This document shows, piece after piece, positions 43,077-51,278 of a stretch of 64,000 nt of DNA. This DNA comes from an uncultured Capnocytophaga sp. (GTDB taxonomy: Bacteria > Bacteroidota > Bacteroidia > Flavobacteriales > Flavobacteriaceae): positions 1 through 64,000 of the forward strand of contig NZ_CALGWU010000040.1 in the NCBI RefSeq assembly GCF_937936315.1, given 5' to 3'. Positions within the stretch are counted from its first letter, which is position 1; every line of letters starts with the position of its first letter. The translations under genes and the position numbers were made by a program. The notes beneath the pieces are model-generated. The model was given only the letters and a program-made list of their open reading frames with translations, searched no databases and was not told the origin of the DNA.

Positions 43077-44000
43077 TTATAAACGCTGTTCTTTTTTGTA
43101 CGGATTAGGGCGATAACCTTCCATTAATGCATCGTTTTCCATTATAAACGGAATGGCATTGGGTTGCTCCCATTCTACATCATAACGATTCATTAAGTAA
43201 TCGCTAAGTTCTGCGCGATTGGCAAATTTTATCGCTTGATAAGGTTCTTGGAAAGCGAGTTTTTCGATGAAGAGTAGCTTGCCTTCAAAAGGTACTAATA
43301 CCCCTACGTGTCCTACAAAGAGGGTGTTCTCCTCTGGGGTGATTTGGGAATGGAAGACTGCTGATATGAGCGATGCCTTAGTGGGGTCGTTTTTATAACG
43401 GAAATCTATACCGCGTTCTTTCCAAGCACTTTGCATTGTTTGTAAGTGAGTGTTTATATCTTTAGTATTAGTAGTGGGCACCTCAGTAAAAAGGGTGAAA
43501 AAGTTGTTTTCTTCCTCTGGGGTAAAAAACTTTTTAGGGGTATTGTGCAAAGACTCTCGGTCTATAAAAAGCACCTCATCTTCCTCTTTGCTAGCAAACT
43601 TTTTATCTGCAGGGAAAGTAATCAAATCACGCAAGAGGGTAAAAGAGGTTAGACGACAGTTATAGCCCTGAAAAATAGGGTATTTGGCTGTCCAAATATT
43701 TTGTATAGCAACCTCATCATACTTAGGTAGCAGGCTATCAATAGTTACAAATCCTTTGGGTACTAAGCCTGCTTTATCGCCTACGGTTTGGTTGAAGAGG
43801 GCTACACTCTCCAAAAAAGAGGCTACATTTTGCTCAGATATTCCGGCTGCTATAAGGGCTTTTTGCACTTCTTCTTGAGTAGCAGTGTCTACCAAATTAG
43901 AATAAGTGAGCGGAATGCTCGTTTTTTCTGTTGTTGCTTTCTTCTGCTCACAAGATATTGCTCCTAATGATAGAATTGTTATTAATATAAGTTTTTTCAT
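43077..44000 (-). CDS. DUF4300 family lipoprotein
   Basis: The protein has 307 residues. A lipoprotein signal peptide (MKKLILITILSLGAISCEQK, lipobox GAISC) precedes a soluble domain that fits DUF4300. Visible features are TYSNLVDTATQEEVQKALIA, FQGYNCRLTSFTLLRDLI with a lone Cys, and LFVGHVGVLVPFEGKLLFIE. Cys, His and other polar residues suggest a possible papain/NlpC-like fold but I cannot confirm an active site. Its start overlaps the 3' end of the damaged acetyltransferase gene by 53 bases. Confidence 0.75.
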   Translation of the reverse strand: MKKLILITILSLGAISCEQKKATTEKTSIPLTYSNLVDTATQEEVQKALIAAGISEQNVASFLESVALFNQTVGDKAGLVPKGFVTIDSLLPKYDEVAIQNIWTAKYPIFQGYNCRLTSFTLLRDLITFPADKKFASKEEDEVLFIDRESLHNTPKKFFTPEEENNFFTLFTEVPTTNTKDINTHLQTMQSAWKERGIDFRYKNDPTKASLISAVFHSQITPEENTLFVGHVGVLVPFEGKLLFIEKLAFQEPYQAIKFANRAELSDYLMNRYDVEWEQPNAIPFIMENDALMEGYRPNPYKKEQRL

Positions 44001-44535
44001 ATAATGTTATTTTATTGTTTTTTAATGTATATACTAAGCTTGTATGCCTCTCTCCTATAAGCGGAAACAAGAAATCTTCAAGGGTATGATGATAACGGAA
44101 CCCACATTTTTCAAGTACTCGCTGTGAGGCAATATTTTCCTTGTATGCGACTGCCCATAACTGGGTAAGATGCAACTCATCAAAAGCATATTGCAGTACC
44201 CTTAGGGCTGCTTCAGTAACATAACCCTTACCCCAAAAGCCTTCTCCAAGCCAGTAGCCTATTTCGGCTTCATTTTCCCCTATAGGGAGATTGCTCTCTC
44301 CTTGTAAAAGCAAGCCTATGCTACCAATAGGTGTGTTATTGGGCAGACAAATAGTAAAACTATGAGGCTTGCTAAGCACAACCTCAATAATCTCTCGGCT
44401 CTCATCTACACTTTTGTGAGGGTTCCAGCCACACCGCTTGCCTATAATAGGATTGTGTGCTTGTGTGTATAAGGCTTCGGCATCGGTAATTTCTCAAGGG
44501 CGAAGCAAAAGATGTTTTGTGTGAAGTGTTTTCAT
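43948..44535 (-). pseudogene. GNAT acetyltransferase (RimJ/RimL-like) with in-frame stop
   Basis: From the ATG at 44535 the frame reads MKTLHTKHLLLRP, then TGA (44494-44496), then EITDAEALYTQAHNPIIGK and onward with no other stop. RPW is the usual sequence in this family, so TGG to TGA is the simplest history. The remaining frame has the GNAT core: GSIGLLLQG, AEIGYWLGEGFWGKGYVTEA and NIASQRVLEKCGFRYH. The intact downstream ATG (44379) would give 143 residues lacking the first strand and helix. The C-terminus, past SLVYTLKNN, runs into the DUF4300 gene and may also be altered. Confidence 0.75.
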
Positions 44536-44553
44536 AAGATTAGATATTATAAA

Positions 44554-44606
44554 CACACTTTGCCAAAGGAGCGAGCCGCACGGGCAGATAACTTTGGCAA
44601 AGTGTG
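44554..44606 (-). terminator. Long hairpin after the M1 aminopeptidase gene
   Basis: A perfect 15-bp inverted repeat (CACACTTTGCCAAAG at 44554-44568, complement at 44592-44606) encloses a 23-base GC-rich loop. It lies 30 bases past the peptidase stop. The minus-strand tail is TTTATAATA, so the U-run is short. Confidence 0.65.
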
Positions 44607-44636
44607 CAATGTAAAAGAAATTAATTGCTTGTCGTG

Positions 44637-47108
44637 CTACGACTTGAACATTCCTTTAATCTCTTCTAACATTTTAATCTGTTTTTTCACAGATTCAGTT
44701 TGGTTTAAACCGCGTTTGATAGTGATACCTTCTTCTAAGACATTTGTAAGCATCTCTTTAGCTGCAGGATTTTCCATATCTTTAGCGATTTCTTTGAGTG
44801 ATTTAGCTAATAATTCTACGTGTGAAGTATTATCTAAATGCATTGCCCATTCATAACCTTTTTTGAAGTTTGCAGCTGTATCAGGGTTATCTTTTTCAAA
44901 GAAAGGATAGTATATAAAATAAGGAAGTATAGCAGGGAGATATTGCTCCATTTGGTTGTCTATAATTACTCCTGATAATCCTGCTAATTGGTCGGTATCA
45001 AAATCTTTGATGCTTCCTTTTTCAAGGATTCTCTTAGCACGTGCGGGCTCGGTGCGAGCTATACCATTGATAGCAGCATTTTTGATAGCCCCTGAAGAAG
45101 ATTCAAGGTTTTTTTCGAAGATAGGAGTATATTTCTTTTTGTCCTTAGAGGTTGCCAATACCCACATAGCTGCTGATTTAGCTAAATTTTGAGGATCGGA
45201 AGAGGCAATTTTTTCAACCATAGCCATTTCTTTGGTATTGAGATCGTAGTTGGCAAGTTTTTGCAATGCTAGAACGCGCACTTGGAAGAAAGGATCTTTA
45301 AGAGCTGCAATTAGAATGTCTTTGCCATCTGGTTCCATAGGGGCACTTACCGCCTGCAATCTGCTTTTGAGTGATTTAGCGTGTTGCATTTGGAACAAAT
45401 ACTCTGCCCACGATTTTTGGTATTGTTCATTGATTAATATCACTCCTTCTGGATTAATATCTATAAGATCTGGCATTTTTTTCACAGGGAAGGTAAAAAC
45501 ATTCTCTTTACGAGCTTCTACCCAAACAGTATGTCTTTTTAGTTGATTGTTGACATACAAATCTATATCTAATGGAAATTGAAATAATAAGTTTTCATTT
45601 TGTGTTTGTATAATTTTTAGAGTGAGTATGCCTTTATCAAAGCTTTTTTCTACATTCACTACTGGGTTACCATTGCCGAAATACCATTGATTGAAGAACC
45701 AGTTAAGGTCTTTACCACTCACTTTTTCAAATGAAAGGCGCAATTGATGAGCTTCTCCTGTACCATATTCATTAGTTTTGAGATAATCGGTAATCCCTGC
45801 AAAGAAAGCCTGATCGCCCAAATAGTGACGCAACATATGTAAAATTGCTCCTCCTTTGTTGTAAGAGACTAAATCAAACATATCTTCACGAGAATCATAA
45901 CCAAAGCGCACTAAGTCTTTAGCAAAATCATTAGGGCGATGTTGGTATTGTAGGGTGTTGTTGCTCAAGTGGTATTCGGCAGCATCTTTGCCGTATTTGT
46001 GCATCAACCACAAGTATTCACTATAGTTAGCAAACGACTCGTTTACAGTGAGGTTTGACCAGCTTTCGGTAGTTACCAAATCACCAAACCAGTGGTGCGC
46101 CAACTCGTGAGCGATGATAGGCTCCCAATAATTTTGGTCGGCTAAAGCACCTGCAGTTTGATAAGCGCTCTCGGCGTGGCTAACGGCTGTAGTATTTTCC
46201 ATTGCCCCACTCACAAATTCGCGTACTACCATTTGAGCATATTTAGACCAAGGGAAATCATAGCCAAAGCGTTCGGAGAAGAAAGTAATCATTTCACCTG
46301 TGTTACCAAATATCTGTTTAGCAACAGATTCATATTCTTTTTCCACATAGTATTCAATAGGCACTGTACCACGCCAAGGGGTATCTTTTACCACAGCAAA
46401 TTCTCCTGCTCCCATAAAGAAGAGGTAAGGAGCATGAGGTTTATCCATCACCCAATAGTCGGTGCGCATATTGTCTTTCTTGTCACTACTTTTTAGTAGA
46501 CCATTAGAAAGGGTAACAAAGCTTTCAGGTACAGTGATTTCAATTTCTTGGGTTGTTTTTTGGTTAGGTTTGTCGATAGTAGGGAACCAGCAGGAAGAAC
46601 CTTCAGTTTCACCTTGTGTCCACACTTGGCGCATAGGTTTATCGGGTTCTCCTTTAGGGTTGATGAAGTATAGACCTTTTGCATCGGTAATCGCTAAGCT
46701 ACCCTTATCGGTTACTTTCTCAGGCTGAGCTGTGTAGCGGATATAAATAGTAAAATATTCGTTTTTTTGATAGGTTTTATTGAGTTTTATTTTTAGTAAA
46801 TCGTTTTTATAGCTATACGAAAGCCCACGTTGTTTGCCGTTTTGGTCTAAGGCTACATTATGAATAAGCATTGCTTTAGCATCGAGTACAAGGCTATCGG
46901 TAGCGTAAAAATAAGGGGCTGCAGTGAGCCATTCTTCCCCATTGAGAGTTTGGTCATTAAAATTAAAACTCACCTTCAACTTAGTGTGTTTCAAGGCTAT
47001 TTTCTTCTCAGGAGTTGCACGGTAAAGACTTCTACCCGAAGTATCGGTCTGTGCAAAAGTGTAGCCCATGAGCAATAGGGCAATAATAGTAAAAAGTGTT
47101 CTTTTCAT
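44637..47108 (-). CDS. M1 family zinc aminopeptidase
   Basis: An exported aminopeptidase of 823 residues. A signal peptide (MKRTLFTIIALLLMGYTFAQ) precedes the beta-rich M1 N-domain. The exopeptidase motif SGAMENTTAV lies near residue 300, and the zinc site AHELAHHWFGDLVT near 334 has its third ligand in NLTVNESFANYSEYLW. A HEAT-like helical C-terminal domain completes the family layout. It would remove N-terminal residues from peptides in the periplasm or at the surface. A TATCTTTG -7 box precedes it near 47172-47179. Confidence 0.94.
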   Translation of the reverse strand: MKRTLFTIIALLLMGYTFAQTDTSGRSLYRATPEKKIALKHTKLKVSFNFNDQTLNGEEWLTAAPYFYATDSLVLDAKAMLIHNVALDQNGKQRGLSYSYKNDLLKIKLNKTYQKNEYFTIYIRYTAQPEKVTDKGSLAITDAKGLYFINPKGEPDKPMRQVWTQGETEGSSCWFPTIDKPNQKTTQEIEITVPESFVTLSNGLLKSSDKKDNMRTDYWVMDKPHAPYLFFMGAGEFAVVKDTPWRGTVPIEYYVEKEYESVAKQIFGNTGEMITFFSERFGYDFPWSKYAQMVVREFVSGAMENTTAVSHAESAYQTAGALADQNYWEPIIAHELAHHWFGDLVTTESWSNLTVNESFANYSEYLWLMHKYGKDAAEYHLSNNTLQYQHRPNDFAKDLVRFGYDSREDMFDLVSYNKGGAILHMLRHYLGDQAFFAGITDYLKTNEYGTGEAHQLRLSFEKVSGKDLNWFFNQWYFGNGNPVVNVEKSFDKGILTLKIIQTQNENLLFQFPLDIDLYVNNQLKRHTVWVEARKENVFTFPVKKMPDLIDINPEGVILINEQYQKSWAEYLFQMQHAKSLKSRLQAVSAPMEPDGKDILIAALKDPFFQVRVLALQKLANYDLNTKEMAMVEKIASSDPQNLAKSAAMWVLATSKDKKKYTPIFEKNLESSSGAIKNAAINGIARTEPARAKRILEKGSIKDFDTDQLAGLSGVIIDNQMEQYLPAILPYFIYYPFFEKDNPDTAANFKKGYEWAMHLDNTSHVELLAKSLKEIAKDMENPAAKEMLTNVLEEGITIKRGLNQTESVKKQIKMLEEIKGMFKS

Positions 47109-47216
47109 CGGTTTATCTTATTTGCTTGAAATATACTGATAATTTATTTTCAAGGGATGATTTCAACTGCAAAGATATATCTTTTTACTATTATAGCGAA
47201 ATAAAACGCTAAAAAA

Positions 47217-49619
47217 TTACAATCGCCCTACTTCTTCAAGTTCGTTTGTATGGACTTCTTTGGCTTTTCCAAACTGATAAGTGAGGTTTAGTTTGACTTG
47301 CCGGCTTTCGCTATTGCCGTAAGCATAAAGGTCTAAGTTAAGCAAATGGCTCTCGCTGTCCCAGCGCTGGGTATGGAAAATATCGGTAAAACTAAGGGTG
47401 GCTGTAAGGCGATTGTTTAAGAAAATGCGCTGTAACCCAAGGTCTATACCGCCTGAAGATTTGGCTATCTCGTTGATACCTGCTAATCTGCGCGAATTGT
47501 AAACCGCAGTGAGTTCGCCTTTGAGTTGCCAAGGCAAACGAAAGTAATTTTGCATTGTTATACTATATTGCCAACGATTGAGGTGTAACTCGCTACCTTC
47601 TAATACAGTGCCTTTATTCTCTATATAACTGAGATTAGGAGTAAGGGTCGTTTGGCAACCCTTGCCCCAATTCAGTTCTTGATAGAGTGAAAAGAGCAAA
47701 TGGTGCTGACTGCCTATATTTTTAGGAATTGAAATGATTTTGTTACTTTGGAAAGGCTCACTGATACTGCTAAAAAAGTCGGTAGAGTAGCTGTAAGTCA
47801 TTGTGAAAGAAGTTTTTTTATACGAAGCTGAAAGGGTAGCTTTTTGTATTTTTTCAGGAGCTAAAAATGGATTTCCTTTCCAATACGACAATTCGTCTAA
47901 GAGGTATTCAAACGGGTTGAGATTTTGGTATTCAGGTCGGTTGATGCGAGTGCTATAGCCTGCAAATAGCTGTAGGTCATCATTGTATTGGTATTGCAAA
48001 CTCAGGGTAGGGAAGAAGTTAGTATAGTGTTTTTTATGCTCTTGTTGGCTATTTCCACTGCCCTCAATAGGCAATAAAAGTCCGTTAGAAAAAGTGGTCT
48101 CGTTGCGCACGCCTACCTCAGCAGACAGGCGGTCGGTAATAGGGTAGTGATATTGCACATAAACGGCAAAAATACGCTCTTTGAAGTCGAAAGCATTAGA
48201 GCGGTTTACATCTATGATGTTATGGGAAGCCAAGTGTCTGTAAAACTGAAAGCTATTATCCGAAAACACTTGTGAGTACTTAGCTCCTGCTGTAAGGCTG
48301 CCTCCCCATAGCGGTAATTCCGAACGAAAAGAAGTAGCGAAGATATGTATTTTGCGGTCGTTTTCGGAAAGATATAGCTCGTGAGAAAGCACATTGCCCG
48401 CAGGCGTGCGGTAAGTATTAGGTTGCCAATTCCCTGAACCACCATCGAAAAAAGCGTAATCTATGTCCAACTGATAGCGTTCGTTATCGGAAGGTGCAAA
48501 AGTGTAATAAGCATTAGCACTGTAGCGGTTAGCTTTTTGCATAAAGTAATCGTTGTAGCCCGATAATGTCTTTTCCAATACATTGGCAGCATTGAAAAAG
48601 CGAGTGGTTGTACTAGTAGTTCCTTTGCCAAATAGGGTGTTGGCAGAGAGTTGCACGCCTAAAGTATGTTGTTCATCAGGTAAATAGTCATAGCCAATAT
48701 GTCCTGCAATAGTTTTGCGTTTTTCGGTATCATCGGTAGGACTTTCATAACGCAAGCCATTTTGTAGGCGCTCGCTGCCGTAATCCATTGCGTAATGCCC
48801 TAACTGATGATTGTAACCCAAACGCAATATACCTTTTTTTACGCTGTGTTGCAGCTGGAGTTCCGTATTTTGGCGCAGATTCCACCAATACGACAGCCCG
48901 TTGTTCAAAGAGAAGAACGTACCTTCCACCATTTTTTTATCCAATACGATGTTCACCGCACCTGCTCCCCCTTGAGCCTCGTACTCGGCAGGAGGGTTGA
49001 GCAATAATTCCGTTTTTTTGATTTGTGCCATTGGGATAGATTTCAGATAACTCGCCAAATCGTCGGGTTGCATATAGGTAGGTTTTCCATTAATAAGCAC
49101 CAACACATTGCTTTTTCCGCCAATGCTCAGGTGATTTTTGCTATCTACTACTACATTAGGAGTGCTTTTTAGCGCATCGAGAGCCGTTCCAGAGGCGTGT
49201 GTTAGGCTGTTTTTAGGTGAAAATACAATCTTGCCCTGTTCCATATATACCGCAGCTTTCTTTTGAGGAGCTGTAATGACTACTTCTTCTAAAGCAACTG
49301 ATGTTTTTAGTTCGATAGCAAGCATTTCAATAGATTTATTCAGCTGAAAAGGTTCGCCTGTATACGACAGATAGTCGTTAGTACCTTCAATATAAATACG
49401 CAATTTGCGAGGGGAAGAAGTAAAGCTAAAGAGTCCGTTAGCTTCGGTAATAGGTTCACTTACAATAAAGTTTGTATCGGCATCTAATACTTTGATAGCC
49501 ACATTGGCAATGCCTTCGAGTGAAGCGTTATGCACAAAACCTTTTACGGTGTACTGTGTTTGTGCAGAAAGGGTTGTGAGTGTGCATAGCAGGCACAATA
49601 AGAAACTTAATCTTTTCAT
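47217..49619 (-). CDS. TonB-dependent receptor (outer membrane beta-barrel family)
   Basis: The protein has 800 residues. A signal peptide (MKRLSFLLCLLCTLTTLSAQ) precedes a CarboxypepD_reg-like domain (YTVKGFVHNASLEGIANVAI). A TonB plug follows (IEMLAIELKTSVALEEVVIT, LIN GKPTY-type loop, PPAEYEAQGGAGAVNIVLDK) and then a large outer membrane barrel with FFPTLSLQYQYNDDLQLFAG and SYSTDFFSSI. It resembles the Bacteroidota 'outer membrane beta-barrel' group that lacks a typical TonB box name. No SusD-like partner is adjacent, so the substrate cannot be guessed. Confidence 0.85.
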   Translation of the reverse strand: MKRLSFLLCLLCTLTTLSAQTQYTVKGFVHNASLEGIANVAIKVLDADTNFIVSEPITEANGLFSFTSSPRKLRIYIEGTNDYLSYTGEPFQLNKSIEMLAIELKTSVALEEVVITAPQKKAAVYMEQGKIVFSPKNSLTHASGTALDALKSTPNVVVDSKNHLSIGGKSNVLVLINGKPTYMQPDDLASYLKSIPMAQIKKTELLLNPPAEYEAQGGAGAVNIVLDKKMVEGTFFSLNNGLSYWWNLRQNTELQLQHSVKKGILRLGYNHQLGHYAMDYGSERLQNGLRYESPTDDTEKRKTIAGHIGYDYLPDEQHTLGVQLSANTLFGKGTTSTTTRFFNAANVLEKTLSGYNDYFMQKANRYSANAYYTFAPSDNERYQLDIDYAFFDGGSGNWQPNTYRTPAGNVLSHELYLSENDRKIHIFATSFRSELPLWGGSLTAGAKYSQVFSDNSFQFYRHLASHNIIDVNRSNAFDFKERIFAVYVQYHYPITDRLSAEVGVRNETTFSNGLLLPIEGSGNSQQEHKKHYTNFFPTLSLQYQYNDDLQLFAGYSTRINRPEYQNLNPFEYLLDELSYWKGNPFLAPEKIQKATLSASYKKTSFTMTYSYSTDFFSSISEPFQSNKIISIPKNIGSQHHLLFSLYQELNWGKGCQTTLTPNLSYIENKGTVLEGSELHLNRWQYSITMQNYFRLPWQLKGELTAVYNSRRLAGINEIAKSSGGIDLGLQRIFLNNRLTATLSFTDIFHTQRWDSESHLLNLDLYAYGNSESRQVKLNLTYQFGKAKEVHTNELEEVGRL

Positions 49620-49648
49620 TGTACAATAGTTGTTGGTGAATAATGGTG

Positions 49649-49678
49649 CAAATGTAAAAAAAAAACACACTCTACAAA
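49649..49678 (-). promoter_or_regulatory. Promoter of the TonB-dependent receptor
   Basis: Minus-strand TTTG (49675-49678), 18 bases, TACATTTG (49649-49656). The spacer holds a run of T on the minus strand (T9), a length-variable site that could tune promoter strength. Confidence 0.55.
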
Positions 49679-49690
49679 ATAAATGTGTTT

Positions 49691-50053
49691 TTATTGTGAT
49701 TCAATGGTTTTTATAATATGCGCTAATAGTCGCAAAAATACTTTTCTATCAAAATTATTGTTTAGAATAGTGCTGCCTACAGTGTTGTACCACCATTGTT
49801 CCTCAATAGTAGTTTGCATTGCTTTGAGTTGTGTTACAATAGTTTCAGTAGATAGTCCTACAAGCGCCTTGTGGATATCCTCAGGCATAAACGAAAATGC
49901 CTGAATACCACAGCACTCCCTAACACATTCTACCTCTAACTTATTAAAAAATATATTTAGCGGTACAATATAAGGGTCGAGATCTAATAACTTCCCATTG
50001 TAATCTATTGGGAGTTCTTTGATAAAGAGGTTATTGTTGATGAGGATGGGCAT
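49691..50053 (-). CDS. Small hypothetical protein (DUF6331-like)
   Basis: A soluble 120-residue protein from the ATG at 50053 (MPILINNNLFIKELPIDYNG). The central KLEVECVRECCGIQAFSFMP with a Cys-Cys-Gly motif, followed by EDIHKALVGL, resembles DUF6331; this match is from memory and tentative. No membrane segment is seen. The upstream 12 codons of the open frame fall in AT-rich repeat-like sequence and are not preferred. It is separated from the TonB receptor promoter by only a few bases. Confidence 0.6.
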   Translation of the reverse strand: MPILINNNLFIKELPIDYNGKLLDLDPYIVPLNIFFNKLEVECVRECCGIQAFSFMPEDIHKALVGLSTETIVTQLKAMQTTIEEQWWYNTVGSTILNNNFDRKVFLRLLAHIIKTIESQ

Positions 50054-50143
50054 AGGGAGGATTAACAATTGAAAATTGATAATTAACAATTAGGTTTAGA
50101 TTAAGGTTATTTTTAATAATATTATCTAATATTTCGCTCATAC

Positions 50144-50740
50144 TTAATCTTTACTTTTCAGTTCTTTTATCTTTGCTTTTATACTTCTAAAATCTTCAAC
50201 ACTTCTCATTTGAGCCCATAAAGACTCTAATTGTTCAAATTCTTCTTTGTTAATAATTGGTTTTAACATTTTTAAATCTCTCTCAAATTCAGAAACTTCT
50301 TTATTAATTATTTCTGAAAGAGCAATACGAACTCCAAAAAATAATATTATAAAATAGATTACTCCTTTAAATATTATATTTAAACAATCTATCAATTTTA
50401 TATTACGATCAAGCTCTGCAATTTTTCCTGCCTCTGTATAAAGTTCAACTTTTGGTTTTTCTCCTTCTCTGTATATTGATAATTCTGTCCTATATTTTTC
50501 ATTCTGATTTTCTAGCTTAACTTGTTTGGGAATAAAAATTCCAAAAAGTATCAGCATAGCTACAAATACTATATTGGTATTCAAACCATAATGGTAATTC
50601 CTAAAGCTTAGCTTTGTATAAATAAAGTTACTAAATTTCTTATTTTGTCTCTGCAAAAAATCTAATACAGATTTTGAAATCCATTTCCCTGAAATACAAA
50701 GAAATAAAGGAAAAGCTACTTGAAAAAATAAATTATTCAT
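50144..50740 (-). CDS. Unrecognised three-helix membrane protein of the Panacea cluster
   Basis: A 198-residue protein with membrane helices near residues 5-20, 53-71 (NIVFVAMLILFGIFI) and 125-145 (IIFKGVIYFIILFFGVRIAL). A charged extra-membrane loop lies between the last two helices. A helical, charged C-terminal tail of about 55 residues follows (EEFEQLESLWAQMRSVEDF). I cannot name a family. The DNA is strikingly AT-rich, like the two genes upstream, and unlike lepA. It starts 64 bp past the Panacea gene stop and is probably the last gene of a three-gene unit. Confidence 0.6.
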   Translation of the reverse strand: MNNLFFQVAFPLFLCISGKWISKSVLDFLQRQNKKFSNFIYTKLSFRNYHYGLNTNIVFVAMLILFGIFIPKQVKLENQNEKYRTELSIYREGEKPKVELYTEAGKIAELDRNIKLIDCLNIIFKGVIYFIILFFGVRIALSEIINKEVSEFERDLKMLKPIINKEEFEQLESLWAQMRSVEDFRSIKAKIKELKSKD

Positions 50741-50804
50741 TTTTGTGTTATATAACTTGTACGATTTCTTTAGCGAGTATTAGCTTGGGTATTGTCATAA
50801 AAAA

Positions 50805-51278
50805 TTAATTATTATGAAGCTTATTAAACTCTATCGCTAATTCTTTTAAATTTAAAGTTGAATATTTTAGATTCACTTTTATAGGATATGATGAGTAAAC
50901 TAAATTTATAAAATCACTCCAAGTTAATTTGTATGTATAATCTATAAATCTGTCCACTATACTTTTTATATTCTCATCTAATTCAATCTTTGTTTTATCA
51001 ACTAAATCAAATTTATCTGTATTACCTCCTCCAAAAGGATTGGAATAAGTTTCTACTTTAAAGATATTAGGATTTTTCTTCATTAAGTTAATAACATCAT
51101 TAACATAAGGTCCATAATGATTGTACACCCAATTAATATCTGTATATTGTTTCCCATTTTCGATAGTATACCGCCAATCTATAATATAGATAAGTTTTAC
51201 TAATCTTGGTTTTGATAATTCCTGAAGATTAGGGTAATTTAAGAGAATATATCTAATTAATTTTTCTAAATTATTCAT
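50805..51278 (-). CDS. Panacea/SocA-like (DUF4065) domain protein
   Basis: A soluble 157-residue protein. PRLVKLIYIIDWRYTIENGK, then INWVYNHYGPYVNDVINLMK is the core signature of the Panacea (SocA, DUF4065) domain, found as the antitoxin in many two-gene toxin-antitoxin systems and in phage-derived GepA proteins. The C-terminus (YKLTWSDFINLVYSSYPIKV) fits the family end. Its ATG overlaps the stop of the upstream membrane protein gene (ATGA at 51275-51278), so they are translationally coupled. Neutralisation of one neighbour is an inference. Confidence 0.8.
   Translation of the reverse strand: MNNLEKLIRYILLNYPNLQELSKPRLVKLIYIIDWRYTIENGKQYTDINWVYNHYGPYVNDVINLMKKNPNIFKVETYSNPFGGGNTDKFDLVDKTKIELDENIKSIVDRFIDYTYKLTWSDFINLVYSSYPIKVNLKYSTLNLKELAIEFNKLHNN

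Noticed and set aside
44494..44496. Use of TGA as Trp or selenocysteine codon
   Set aside because: TGA ends several intact genes here, no SECIS-like structure was seen, and the family uses Trp at this position.
44554..44606. A tRNA-like gene in the GC-rich loop
   Set aside because: The loop is 23 bases and shows no acceptor, D or T arm; a hairpin only.
47217..49619. A SusC-type receptor with a polysaccharide utilisation locus
   Set aside because: No SusD-like, glycoside hydrolase or regulator genes are adjacent, and the receptor is of the shorter outer membrane beta-barrel type.
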